64,000 nucleotides of DNA, taken from Saccharothrix algeriensis. Lineage in GTDB: Bacteria; Actinomycetota; Actinomycetes; Mycobacteriales; Pseudonocardiaceae. Below, piece after piece: positions 1 to 7,949 of the stretch. Position 1 is the first letter of the stretch; each line of letters starts with the position of its first letter. A program made the position numbers and the translations under genes. The stretch lies in NCBI RefSeq assembly GCF_016907655.1, contig NZ_JAFBCL010000001.1, positions 2,948,001 through 3,012,000 on the forward strand, in the 5' to 3' direction. The notes beneath the pieces are model-generated. The model saw only the letters and a list, made by a program, of their open reading frames with translations, did no database searches and was not told where the DNA came from.

Positions 1-514
1 CGGTGTCGTAGCAGTCGTTGCTCGACCAGAGCCGGGCGCCCCCGTCGGCCGCGGTCACCACCAGCTCCCGCACCGCGCGGCCGATCTCCTCGGCGCACGG
101 CTCCGGCCCGGTGTTCGACACCCGGATGCCCAGCTCCACCCGCTCCCCCGCCGGGTGGGAAGCCCTGTCCAGGGTCGCCACGACGCCCAGCTGCGCGGGC
201 TCGCACCGCCGCGGCAGGCCCAGCGGCGACGGGGGCTGCCCCGGGAGGTGGCCGGGCGGGTGGGCGGCGGCCGGCCGGGTGGACGGGCCGGGCGGGGGCG
301 AGGCCGACGAGGAGGCCGGCGAGGGCGGGTCGGCCTGCGGCGGCGGGTTGGAGACCACCGGGGCGACCGGGTCGGCCGGCGCGGACTCGCCGTGCCCGAT
401 GAGCGCGCCCACCAGCCACACGGCCAGCACGGTCGCGACCGCGGTGCCGGCGGCGGCCAGCGCTCGACGACGCCGGTACACCTCCGGCGGCAGTGGACCT
501 GTGGGCACGATCAC
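1..514 (-). CDS. Membrane protein with Pro-rich linker and extracellular domain, partial (C-terminus outside window)
   Basis: The minus strand stays open from GTG 514 (or in-frame GTG 508) to the window edge, so only the N-terminal part is present. A short basic cytoplasmic segment is followed by one hydrophobic helix at about residues 20-40, then a Pro/Ser/Ala-rich linker, then a folded segment starting about residue 90 that ends with a W-S-S-N-D-C motif at the edge. Position beside a carbonic anhydrase and domain layout match the mycobacterial membrane protein Rv3587c (from memory). It is probably cell-surface anchored; its function is unknown. No clear ribosome site decides between the two starts. 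Confidence 0.6.
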   Translation of the reverse strand, partial: MIVPTGPLPPEVYRRRRALAAAGTAVATVLAVWLVGALIGHGESAPADPVAPVVSNPPPQADPPSPASSSASPPPGPSTRPAAAHPPGHLPGQPPSPLGLPRRCEPAQLGVVATLDRASHPAGERVELGIRVSNTGPEPCAEEIGRAVRELVVTAADGGARLWSSNDCYDT

Positions 515-655
515 TTGGCGAAGGTAACCAAGTGACGTGGAATGGCCACGTAACTGCTTGTCATCCGATGTGATGAACGTGATTCACACCCCGGATCGGT
601 TGCCGGTCCGCTGGAGGCGGGTTCCAATCCGGGGAGGAACAGGGAGGTGTTGGGC

Positions 656-1147
656 ATGACGTCCATCGAAGAGCTGCTGCGCCGCAACGGGGAGCTGGGC
701 AACGCCGTGCCCGGTGACCGCTCCTCGCCTCGGCCCTCCATGCAGGTTGCCATCCTGACCTGCATGGACTCCCGCATCCGGGTCTTCGAGATCTTCGGGC
801 TCAAGCAGGGCGAGGCGCACGTGCTGCGCAACGCGGGCGGCGTGGTCACCGACGACATGATCCGGTCGCTCGCGCTGAGCCAGCGCAAGCTGGGCACCCG
901 CGAGGTGCTGCTGGTGCACCACACCAACTGCGGGTTGCAGCTGGTCACCGAGGACGAGTTCAAGGACGAGCTGGAGTCCGACGCCGGGATGCGCCCCACC
1001 TGGGCCGTCGAAGCCTTCCGCGAGGTCAAGGACAGCGTCCGCAACTCCATGAACCGCCTCCGCCACAGCCCCTTCGTGCCGCACCGGGACAACATCCGCG
1101 GGTTCGTCTACGACGTGCACACCGGCGAGCTGACCGAGGTCGTCTAG
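656..1147 (+). CDS. Beta-class carbonic anhydrase
   Basis: A cytoplasmic zinc enzyme interconverting CO2 and bicarbonate. The zinc-binding C-x-D-S-R motif sits in LTCMDSRI near residue 36, and the second zinc motif H-x-x-C is in HHTNCG near residue 92. About 163 residues is the length of the short beta-CA clade. The central EGEAHVLRNAGG-like and VTDDMIRSLALSQR-like segments resemble mycobacterial Rv1284 more than Rv3588c, although the gene occupies the Rv3588c position. An in-frame GTG lies at 647, but a GGAGG at 643-647 is well spaced only for ATG 656, so I use that start. Confidence 0.93.
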   Translation: MTSIEELLRRNGELGNAVPGDRSSPRPSMQVAILTCMDSRIRVFEIFGLKQGEAHVLRNAGGVVTDDMIRSLALSQRKLGTREVLLVHHTNCGLQLVTEDEFKDELESDAGMRPTWAVEAFREVKDSVRNSMNRLRHSPFVPHRDNIRGFVYDVHTGELTEVV

Positions 1148-1268
1148 GGGCTCTCGCCTGCGCGCGTGGTGCCCGCACGACGCGCGCAGGCCGCACGGCT
1201 CACTTTTCGCCCTCGGCTCTTGGCCCTTGGCTCTTGGCTTTTGGCACGCCCCGTGCAGACCGGTGCCT

Positions 1269-1396
1269 TCGTGTTCTCCCCGTATGGCCTGCCCGGAGGG
1301 CTACCATGCTTTTCTGGGGGGTGCAAGCACGCTTTTCGCTTGCACCCCCCAGAAAAGCATGGTCGTCTTTAGACAGGCCATGCGGGGAGAACACGA
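1269..1396 (+). repeat. Hairpin element A1 (long palindromic repeat)
   Basis: Outer arms 1269-1291 and 1374-1396 pair over 23 bp with one T-G wobble. Inner arms 1304-1328 and 1338-1362 pair perfectly over 25 bp around the 9-nt loop ACGCTTTTC (1329-1337). Asymmetric internal loops of 12 and 11 nt separate the stems. It is almost identical to element B1 at 21723-21850: one difference, in an internal loop. I take the + orientation from the loop (ACGCYYTTC) and from the pyrimidine-rich CTCCTTGG tail after it. Function unknown: it could be a structured RNA, a MITE-like palindrome or a bidirectional terminator. Confidence 0.93.
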
Positions 1397-1555
1397 CCGC
1401 TGTTTCTTTTCATTCTCCTTGGCGGCCTGCCCGTCCGGCGAGGACTCTTTCAAGCTCTTCAGCTGAGATCCGTACTGCACCAAATCTAACCCGGATCGGT
1501 GCAGGTCAGAGGTATGAAGGGCGGCCAGGAGGCCCCCAAGGAGGAGGGAAGTGCG

Positions 1556-1682
1556 TCGTGTTCTCCCCGCACGGCCTGCCGGAGGCAATCATCTTTGTCG
1601 GGGGGTGTCAAGCGAAGGGCGTGCTTGACACCCCCCGACAAAGATGATCGGGCTGCGCCCAGGCCGTACGGGGAGAACACGA
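1556..1682 (-). repeat. Hairpin element A2 (inverted partner of A1)
   Basis: Outer arms 1556-1578 and 1660-1682 pair over 23 bp with one mismatch that becomes G-U on the minus strand. Inner arms 1588-1613 and 1623-1648 pair perfectly over 26 bp around a 9-nt loop (1614-1622) that reads ACGCCCTTC on the minus strand. The loop, the wobble and the flanking CTCCTTGG-like tract all fit the family only when read in reverse, so A1 and A2 face each other. Compared with B2, the inner stem differs at four positions per arm, all compensated. Confidence 0.92.
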
Positions 1683-1696
1683 GGCACACGGCTGCG

Positions 1697-2034
1697 CTGA
1701 AGCGCCGCCGCGCGGAGCGCGGCCTGCTGGAGCTAAGCGCCGCCGCGCGGAACACGGCTAACAGTGAGAACTGAAGCGCCGCCGCGCGGAGCGCGGCCTG
1801 CTGGAGCTAAGCGCCGCCGCGCGGAACACGGCTAACAGTGAGAACTGAAGCGCCGCCGCGTGGAACGCGGCCTGCTGGAGCTAAGCGCCGCCGCGCGGAA
1901 CACGGCTAACAGTGAGAACTGAAGCGCCGCCGCGTGGAACGCGGCCTGCTGGAGCTAAGCGCCGCCGCGCGGAACACGGCTAACGCGGAACACGGCTAAC
2001 AGTGAGAACCGAAGCGCCGCCGCGGAGCACAGGC
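1697..2034. repeat. 74-bp tandem repeat array
   Basis: Four head-to-tail units start at 1697, 1771, 1845 and 1919, followed by a broken fifth at 2009. Each begins CTGAAGCGCCGCCGCG and ends GGCTAACAGTGAGAA, and has an internal half-repeat (AGCGCCGCCGCGCGGA occurs twice per unit). The fourth unit carries an extra 16-bp duplication of CGCGGAACACGGCTAA around 1984. A single degenerate start of this unit occurs after element B2 (22190-22216), so the array seems to have expanded only here. Confidence 0.95.
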
Positions 2035-2113
2035 CCACAAGCGTCAAAGCCGGGCGGTGCCCGGCAGCACCTCCCTCAACCGGGTCGCCGCCCTCTGGGA
2101 CACTGGCCGGGCT

Positions 2114-2983
2114 ATGAGCCTGGACGCGCAGACACTCCTCGACTGGTTCGCCGAGACCGCCCGGGACCTGCCCTGGCGGCGGCCCGACTGCACGGCCTGG
2201 GGTGTGCTCGTCAGCGAGATCATGCTCCAGCAGACGCCGGTCGCCCGGGTCGAGCCGATCTGGCGCGAGTGGTTGCGGCGCTGGCCGACGCCCTCCGCCA
2301 TGGCCGCCGCGAGCCAGGGCGAGGTCCTGCGCGCCTGGGGCAAGCTCGGCTACCCCCGGCGCGCCCTGCGGCTGCACGCGGCGGCCCAGGCGATCGCGGC
2401 CGAGCACGGTGACGTGGTGCCGGACGACGTGGACACGTTGCTGGCGCTGCCGGGCATCGGCGCGTACACGGCCCGAGCGGTGGCGGCTTTCGCCTACGGG
2501 AAGCGGTGCCCGGTGGTGGACACGAACGTGCGGCGCGTGGTGGCGCGGGCCGTGCACGGCGCGGGTGACGCCGGGCCGCCGTCCACCACCCGGGACCTGA
2601 ACGACGTGGCAGCGCTGCTGCCGCGGGAGGACGCGGCCGTGTTCTCGGCGGCCCTGATGGAACTCGGCGCCCTGGTCTGCGTCGCGCGCACGCCCAGGTG
2701 CGCGGACTGCCCGGTGCTCGCCACGTGCGCGTGGCAGCGCAACGGGCGCCCCGCCTACGACGGGCCGGCCAAGGCCGTGCAGAAGTTCGCCGGGACCGAC
2801 CGGCAGGTGCGCGGCCTGCTGCTGGACGTCCTGCGCGGCACGCCCGAGCCGGTCGGCAAGGCCCGGTTGGACGCCGTCTGGTCCGACGCCGGGCAGCGCG
2901 ACCGGTGCCTGCACTCCCTGCTGGTGGACGGCCTGGTCGAGCAGACCGCGACCGGGTTGTTCGCGCTGCCCGGGGAGCACTGA
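2114..2983 (+). CDS. mutY: A/G-specific adenine DNA glycosylase MutY
   Basis: Removes adenine mispaired with 8-oxoguanine in base excision repair. The catalytic Glu lies in SEIMLQQTPVA, the helix-hairpin-helix is LPGIGAYTARAV, and the catalytic Asp is in VVDTNVRRV. The iron-sulfur loop C-x6-C-x2-C-x5-C is complete in CVARTPRCADCPVLATC. At about 289 residues it is the short actinobacterial form with a small C-terminal domain. The frame is open from 2057, but homology begins at ATG 2114 (MSLDAQTLLDWF), which I prefer. It lies directly after the tandem array and one base before the next gene. Confidence 0.95.
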   Translation: MSLDAQTLLDWFAETARDLPWRRPDCTAWGVLVSEIMLQQTPVARVEPIWREWLRRWPTPSAMAAASQGEVLRAWGKLGYPRRALRLHAAAQAIAAEHGDVVPDDVDTLLALPGIGAYTARAVAAFAYGKRCPVVDTNVRRVVARAVHGAGDAGPPSTTRDLNDVAALLPREDAAVFSAALMELGALVCVARTPRCADCPVLATCAWQRNGRPAYDGPAKAVQKFAGTDRQVRGLLLDVLRGTPEPVGKARLDAVWSDAGQRDRCLHSLLVDGLVEQTATGLFALPGEH

Positions 2984-2984
2984 C

Positions 2985-3494
2985 GTGCACGCGCTGGTGG
3001 TGTTCTTCGACGCCGACGCCGACGCGCGGGTCCGGGCGCTGTGGCGGCGGATCGGCGCGTCGTTCGAGCACCCGCCGCACCTGACCTACGCCGTGGCGGG
3101 CGCGATCGGGCCGAAGGTGCGCGCCGAGCTGCGCGAGGACCTGTCCCGGCTGTGGCTGCCCGACCTGTGGCTGCACACCCTCGGCGTGTTCTCCACCACC
3201 GAGAACGTGCTCCAGCTCGGCGCGGTCGTGGACGGGGAGCTGCTGGCCGTGCACTCGGCGATCCACGACGTGCTGGCGGGGCGGGTGAAGAACCCCAGCG
3301 CGTACTACCTGCCGGGCAACTGGGTGCCGCACTGCACGCTGCTGCACGGCGTCGACGACGCGGAGGTCGTCCGGGCGTTCGCCGCCCTGCACCCGGTCGA
3401 GCCGATCCGCGCCAAGGTCCGCGAGGTGTCCGTCGTGGACACTCAGACCGGCGGGATCGACCCGCTCAGGAAGGCTTCCACCGCGCCCCGGTAG
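2985..3494 (+). CDS. 2'-5' RNA ligase/2H phosphoesterase family protein
   Basis: A 169-residue protein with the two H-x-T motifs of the 2H phosphoesterase fold, HLT near residue 27 and HCT near residue 111, spaced as expected. The family acts on 2'-5' linkages or cyclic phosphates; the substrate here is unknown. GTG 2985 follows the mutY stop by one base, so the two are probably translationally coupled. Its 3' end overlaps the convergent hydrolase gene by 52 bp. Confidence 0.85.
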   Translation: MHALVVFFDADADARVRALWRRIGASFEHPPHLTYAVAGAIGPKVRAELREDLSRLWLPDLWLHTLGVFSTTENVLQLGAVVDGELLAVHSAIHDVLAGRVKNPSAYYLPGNWVPHCTLLHGVDDAEVVRAFAALHPVEPIRAKVREVSVVDTQTGGIDPLRKASTAPR

Positions 3495-4186
3495 ACCTCG
3501 GGCGCCTCGTCGTGCACGACGTGCCCCGACTCGGGCACCAGCAGGTGCTGCCCGCCCGTGCGCCGGGCGACCTCGGCCATCTGCCCCGGCCGCAGCCCGC
3601 CCCGGCCCGCCTCGACGGTCAGCGTCGGGCACCGGACGGCGTCCACGAAGTCCCAGTAGGACCGCTCGCCCCACTCGGCCGCGATCTCGTAGAGGTCCTC
3701 CAGCCGCGCGATCAGGTGGTAGCCGTCGGCGCGCTCCTCGAACATCTCCTCGACCCGCGGCACCCGCACCACGGACCGGACGTGCGCCAGGGACTCGAAC
3801 ACCGGCCACGACTCGAAGTACCAGCGCCACTCGTCCACCGTGCGGCCCCGGTTGTCCGGCACGACGTCCTCCGCCACCACGGCCGCCACCAGCTCCGGGC
3901 GGGTCGCGGCCAGCGCCCACGCGTGCAGGCCGCCCATCGAGTGCCCGATCACCACGGCGGGCGCGAGGTCGTGCCGCTCGACCACGGCGGCGGCGTCGGC
4001 GACGAAGTCCTCCGTCCGGAACGGGCCGCGCTGGGAGTTGCGGCCGTGGCCCCTGGCGTCCGCCGCGACGACCCGCCCGTAGGGCTTGAGCCACTGCGCG
4101 ACGGTCCACCAGGTGGAGGCCCGGCTCATCAGGCCGTGCATCAGCAGGATCCCGCGCCCCGATCCACCGAACTCCACAACGCTCAT
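3443..4186 (-). CDS. Alpha/beta hydrolase
   Basis: About 247 residues with the complete alpha/beta-hydrolase signature: an HG oxyanion motif in LLMHG, the nucleophile elbow G-H-S-M-G-G near residue 90, and a distal catalytic His in ESGHVVH near the C-terminus. The substrate cannot be told from the sequence. An upstream ATG at 4210 exists, but ATG 4186 (MSVVEFGG) fits the fold start. It diverges from the M1 peptidase gene with 17 bp between the two starts. Confidence 0.88.
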   Translation of the reverse strand: MSVVEFGGSGRGILLMHGLMSRASTWWTVAQWLKPYGRVVAADARGHGRNSQRGPFRTEDFVADAAAVVERHDLAPAVVIGHSMGGLHAWALAATRPELVAAVVAEDVVPDNRGRTVDEWRWYFESWPVFESLAHVRSVVRVPRVEEMFEERADGYHLIARLEDLYEIAAEWGERSYWDFVDAVRCPTLTVEAGRGGLRPGQMAEVARRTGGQHLLVPESGHVVHDEAPEVYRGAVEAFLSGSIPPV

Positions 4187-4203
4187 GCGTGCATCATGTC
4201 GGC

Positions 4204-5679
4204 ATGGCAATCAGCCCCGGGGCCCGTCCCTACCTGCTCGTCGCGGCCGTCGTGCTCGTCGTGGCGGGGGTGCTGGTGGCCGAGTTGCCCGACCGGCCGG
4301 AGCAGCAGCCGCCGACCGCGTCCCCCGCGAGCGGCACTCCCCCGGTGGTCGACGCCGAGGGCGGCGACGGCGCGGGCGACCCGTACTACCCGCAGGACGG
4401 CAACACCGGCTACGACGTCGACGGCTACGACGTGGCCATCAGCTACGACCCCGGCACCCGGGAGCTGACCGGCAAGGCCCTGATCACGGCCGTCGCGACC
4501 GACGACCTGAGCCGGTTCAACCTCGACCTGTACCAGCTGCGGGTCTCCGGGGTGACCGTCGGGGACGTCGAGGCCGGCTTCAGCCAGGAGGGCGAGCACG
4601 AGCTGGTCATCACGCCCGCCGCGCCGCTGCGCGAGGACGAGCGGTTCGTCGTGGCGGTGACCTACGGCGGCCGGCCGGCCCTGTTCCAGGACCGGGCGCT
4701 GGGCCGCAGCGGCTGGCAGGTCTCGGCGGGCGGCGGCGCGTTCGCGGCGGGCGAGCCGCACTCGGCGACCACCTGGTTCCCGGCCAACGACACCCCGCGC
4801 GACAAGGCGTCGTTCAAGCTCGCCGCGCGGGTGCCGGACGGCTGGTCGGCGGTGTCCAACGGTGTGGAGGGGGAGGTCACGCACGACGCCGGCTGGACGA
4901 CCTACCGGTGGGACGCGGCCGAGCCCATGGCGACCTACCTGGCCACGGTGGCGATCGACAAGTGGACCGTCGACCGGTCGACCCTGCCCGACGGGACGCC
5001 GGTGGTGAGCGCCTACGCGCCCGGCGCGCTGGGCGCGCGCGAGGACCAGCGGCGGCTGCCCGAGGTCCTGGAGTTCCTGTCCGCGAAGTACGGCCCGTAC
5101 CCGTTCCGGGCGGCCGGCGGGATCTTCCTGTCCGACGACATCGGCTTCTCCCTGGAGACCCAGACCCGGCCGGTGTACGCCGGGTGGGCCGACCTGGAGA
5201 CCATCGTGCACGAGAACGCCCACCAGTGGTTCGGCGACTCGGTGACGCTGCGGTCGTGGGCCGACATCTGCCTGAACGAGTGCCTCGCCAGCTACGCGCA
5301 GTGGCAGTGGGCGGAGGAGAAGGAGGGCGTCGACCTGGACGAGCGCTACCGCGCGGAGGTCGACCGGACCGACGGCTCGACGGGCTACTGGAACCGCAAG
5401 CTCTACGACATGGGGCGCGGCAACGAGTTCCGGGGCGTCTACGACAAGGGGCAGCTCGCGGTGCACGCCCTGCGCCGCCAGATCGGCGACGGGCCGTTCG
5501 ACCGGGCGGTGCGGGAGTGGACCGAGCGGCACCGGGGCGGCAACGCCTCGTGGCCCGAGTTCGAGGCGCACGTCGAGCAGGTGTCCGGGCAGGACCTGGA
5601 CGGCTTCTTCCAAGCCTGGTTCCGGGGCGACGAGCTGCCCCCCGACGAGCACCTGTGGCCGGGCTCCCTGCGGCGCTAG
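4204..5679 (+). CDS. M1-family metallopeptidase, membrane-anchored or secreted
   Basis: About 491 residues. A hydrophobic N-terminal segment (about residues 8-27) acts as signal or anchor, followed by a Pro/Ala-rich linker and an aminopeptidase-N-like domain. The zinc motif H-E-x-x-H is present as HENAHQWFGD, with the third ligand in the N-E-C-L-A segment 18 residues on. The GAMEN-type substrate motif is replaced by a sequence around LETQTRP, seen in the shorter bacterial M1 branch. ATG 4204 starts MAISPG; an in-frame ATG at 4189 lies closer to the divergent hydrolase. Confidence 0.9.
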   Translation: MAISPGARPYLLVAAVVLVVAGVLVAELPDRPEQQPPTASPASGTPPVVDAEGGDGAGDPYYPQDGNTGYDVDGYDVAISYDPGTRELTGKALITAVATDDLSRFNLDLYQLRVSGVTVGDVEAGFSQEGEHELVITPAAPLREDERFVVAVTYGGRPALFQDRALGRSGWQVSAGGGAFAAGEPHSATTWFPANDTPRDKASFKLAARVPDGWSAVSNGVEGEVTHDAGWTTYRWDAAEPMATYLATVAIDKWTVDRSTLPDGTPVVSAYAPGALGAREDQRRLPEVLEFLSAKYGPYPFRAAGGIFLSDDIGFSLETQTRPVYAGWADLETIVHENAHQWFGDSVTLRSWADICLNECLASYAQWQWAEEKEGVDLDERYRAEVDRTDGSTGYWNRKLYDMGRGNEFRGVYDKGQLAVHALRRQIGDGPFDRAVREWTERHRGGNASWPEFEAHVEQVSGQDLDGFFQAWFRGDELPPDEHLWPGSLRR

Positions 5680-5721
5680 CGGTCCCTCCGCCGGCGGGCG
5701 GCCGGTGCTAACGTCGGTGCC

Positions 5722-6033
5722 ATGGCGGTTGTGAAGATCAACGCGATCCACGTCCCCGACGGCTCGGGGCCGGAGCTGGAGAAGCGGTTCGCCGCGCGGC
5801 TCGGGGCGGTGGACTCGGCGGCCGGGTTCCTCGGCTTCCAGCTGCTGCGCCCCGTCGCGGGTGACGACCGGTACTTCGTCGTCACCCACTGGGAGACCGA
5901 CGAGGACTTCAAGAACTGGCTGGGCGGCAGCGCGCGGGAAGCGCACTCGGGCGAGCGGGCCAAGCCCGTGGGCACCGGCTCGGACCTGCTGGAGTTCGAG
6001 GTCGTGCTCAGCTCCGAACCGAAGCGTGGCTGA
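5722..6033 (+). CDS. mhuD: Haem-degrading monooxygenase MhuD
   Basis: A 103-residue antibiotic-biosynthesis-monooxygenase fold protein closely matching mycobacterial MhuD (Rv3592), which opens haem to release iron without making CO. The three residues known to matter in MhuD are at identical positions: Asn7 in VVKINAI, Trp66 in FKNWLGG and His75 in REAHSG. LEKRFAARLG and FLGFQLLRPV are also family signatures. It probably supplies iron in the cytoplasm. The sirtuin gene starts inside its last codons, an 8-bp overlap that suggests coupling. No iron box is visible in the short upstream gap. Confidence 0.93.
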   Translation: MAVVKINAIHVPDGSGPELEKRFAARLGAVDSAAGFLGFQLLRPVAGDDRYFVVTHWETDEDFKNWLGGSAREAHSGERAKPVGTGSDLLEFEVVLSSEPKRG

Positions 6034-6976
6034 CCGGACCTCCACCGGGACGGGGCCCGACCAGGCCGGGCCCGACAGCACCGAACCCGATCGCGCCGAA
6101 CTCGACAGCGCCGGGCCCGATCGTGCCGAGCCAGACAGCGCCGAACCCGACAGCTCCGGACTCGACCGCGCCGGGCTCGACAGCGCCGGACTCGACCGCG
6201 CCGCCGAGCTCATCGCGGGCGCCGGCGCGGTGCTGGTGTGCGCGGGAGCGGGCATGGGCGTCGACTCGGGCCTGCCGGACTTCCGGGGCGACCACGGGTT
6301 CTGGCGGGCCTACCCGCCCTACCGGCGGCTCGGGCTGCGGTTCGCCGAACTCGCCGACCCCGCGCACTTCGCGGCGGACCCGGCGCTGGCCTGGGGCTTC
6401 TACGGGCACCGCCTCGACCTGTACCGGCGCACCCGGCCGCACGCGGGGTTCGACGTGCTGCGGTCCTGGGGCGCGCGGGTGTTCACGTCCAACGTCGACG
6501 GGCAGTTCCAGCGCGCCGGGTTCGACGACGTCGCCGAGGTGCACGGGTCCATCCACCGCCTCCAGTGCGTCGAGCCGTGCACGGACGACGTGTGGCCGGC
6601 CGACGACGTGGAGGTCGACGTCGACCCGGGCACCATGCGGGCCGCCGCGCCGCTGCCCGCGTGCCGCAACTGCGGCGGCCTGGCACGGCCGAACATCCTG
6701 ATGTTCGGCGACTGGTCGTGGGTCGCCGGGCCGAGCCGGCGGGCGCTGGACGAGCTGACCGCGTGGCGGCGCGGCGTGCGCGACCTCGTCGTGCTGGAAC
6801 TGGGCGCGGGCCTGGCGGTGCCGACCGTGCGGCGGCAGGCGGAGCTGGCCGCCGCGGCGTCCGGCGCCCTGATCCGGGTCAACCCGCGCGAGCCGGAGGT
6901 GCGGCACGGGCGCGGGGTGGCGCTGCGGATGGGCGCGCTGGAAGCGCTCACCGAGCTGGCACGACGAACCGGGTGA
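6026..6976 (+). CDS. Sir2-family NAD-dependent protein deacylase with pentapeptide-repeat N-terminus
   Basis: About 316 residues. The sirtuin core starts near residue 60: NAD motif G-A-G-M-G-V-D-S-G-L-P-D-F-R-G at about 74-88, TSNVDGQFQRAGF, catalytic His in EVHGSI, and four zinc-type cysteines as C-x3-C and C-x2-C. Ahead of it, residues 10-60 are ten tandem five-residue units of the form [GE][PL]D[RSQ][AST], written in 15-bp DNA repeats. GTG 6026 overlaps the mhuD end and is the only start that keeps both the repeats and the full NAD fold; later starts would remove core sequence. The 3' end overlaps the convergent gene by 29 bp. Confidence 0.88.
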   Translation: MADRTSTGTGPDQAGPDSTEPDRAELDSAGPDRAEPDSAEPDSSGLDRAGLDSAGLDRAAELIAGAGAVLVCAGAGMGVDSGLPDFRGDHGFWRAYPPYRRLGLRFAELADPAHFAADPALAWGFYGHRLDLYRRTRPHAGFDVLRSWGARVFTSNVDGQFQRAGFDDVAEVHGSIHRLQCVEPCTDDVWPADDVEVDVDPGTMRAAAPLPACRNCGGLARPNILMFGDWSWVAGPSRRALDELTAWRRGVRDLVVLELGAGLAVPTVRRQAELAAAASGALIRVNPREPEVRHGRGVALRMGALEALTELARRTG

Positions 6977-7931
6977 CGATCGCGCGGTGGTCGCTGCCCG
7001 GCACGTCGACCACCTGGAACGCCTCCACCGGGCACCGGTCGTCCACCAGGACGTGGTCGATGACGACCGGCGGCGGCCACACCGCGCCCGCCGGCCACGT
7101 CGCGGCCAGCCCCGCGCCGACCTGGTCGGCGGCGTCCACGTAGCCCTGGTCCAGCAGCCGGCGCAGGCCGACGTGGTCCAGCGTGGCGTTGAAGTCCCCC
7201 GCCAGGACCCGGAACGGCCCGCCCGGGTCGCGCCCCGGCAGGCCCGCCATGTCGCGCTGCCAGTGCTCCGGGCCGTCCGGGACGACCGGCGGCAGCGGGT
7301 GCACCGACAGGACCTCCAGGTCCTCGCCGGGCAGGTCGACCAGCGCGCCCGCCTGCCGCAGCGTGCTGGGCCCGGCGAGGGTGCGCGGGGTCAGCGGGTG
7401 GCGCGACGCGATGCCGGACCCGGAACCGCCCGGCTCCGCCAGGAACACGCGGTGCGGCAGCACCTCGTCGAGCCCGGCGCGCTCGAAGTCGCGGACCATG
7501 GCCGGCGTCAGCTCCTGCAGCGCCAGCACGTCGACCTCGTGGTCCCGGACGGCGTCGACCAGGGCCTCCGCTTCCGCCTTGCCCACCAGCAGGTTCGCCG
7601 ACATGACGCGGACCTGCTGCCCCACCCCGGCGGGCCGCGCGTCGGGGAACGCGCGCGGCGCGACGGTCGCCACCAGCACCAGCGCGACCACCAGCGTCAC
7701 CGCGCCGACCAGCCAGCGGCGCAGCAGCAGCGCGACCGCGCCGAGCAGCACGCCGGCCACCGTGAAGTAGGGGACGAGGGCGGTGGCGGCGACCATGTGC
7801 CGCGTGCCGTCGACGCCCAGCAGCCGGAGCGCGGCGGCGACGACGAACGCCGTGGCGGCGAGCACCAGGAGGGACGTCGTGGCCCTGTTCCTCGGACGGC
7901 TCTTCGGACGGCGTTCCCCGATGTCGACCAC
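6948..7931 (-). CDS. Membrane-anchored endonuclease/exonuclease/phosphatase-family protein
   Basis: About 327 residues. Three hydrophobic helices in the first 100 residues are followed by an EEP domain: SANLLVGKAEAE, LQEL with the metal-binding Glu, GDFNAT, and the C-terminal GSDHRAIV with the catalytic Asp-His pair. Such proteins have a cell-surface phosphodiesterase or nuclease domain; the substrate is unknown. I start at GTG 7931 (VVDIGERRP), because the longer open frame runs antisense through the pcp gene. Divergent from pcp with 18 bp between the starts. Confidence 0.87.
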   Translation of the reverse strand: MVDIGERRPKSRPRNRATTSLLVLAATAFVVAAALRLLGVDGTRHMVAATALVPYFTVAGVLLGAVALLLRRWLVGAVTLVVALVLVATVAPRAFPDARPAGVGQQVRVMSANLLVGKAEAEALVDAVRDHEVDVLALQELTPAMVRDFERAGLDEVLPHRVFLAEPGGSGSGIASRHPLTPRTLAGPSTLRQAGALVDLPGEDLEVLSVHPLPPVVPDGPEHWQRDMAGLPGRDPGGPFRVLAGDFNATLDHVGLRRLLDQGYVDAADQVGAGLAATWPAGAVWPPPVVIDHVLVDDRCPVEAFQVVDVPGSDHRAIVTRFVVPAR

Positions 7932-7949
7932 GCCCTCTAGTCTGCCCGA

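Larger units (their letters stand above)
1148..2113. other. Repeat-filled intergenic region (module A)
   Basis: About 970 bp with no credible gene between the carbonic anhydrase and mutY, both on the plus strand. It holds two inverted hairpin elements (1269-1396 and 1556-1682), a pyrimidine-rich tract and its near reverse complement between them, and a 74-bp tandem array (1697-2034). The block from about 1235 to 1716 is repeated, with changes, at about 21690-22216. ORFs here only read through the palindromes. Confidence 0.85.

Noticed and set aside
1269..1396. Hairpin A1 as a simple rho-independent terminator of the carbonic anhydrase gene
   Set aside because: Far longer than needed, 120 bp after the stop, with no T-tract, and repeated with conserved flanks elsewhere.
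1166..1774. Several ORFs of 60-137 residues on both strands across the module A hairpins (and at 21589-22321 in module B)
   Set aside because: They only exist because palindromes lack stops; the peptides mirror each other on both strands and have no start signals.
1697..2034. Possible CRISPR array
   Set aside because: The units are head-to-tail copies without unique spacers, and no cas genes are present.
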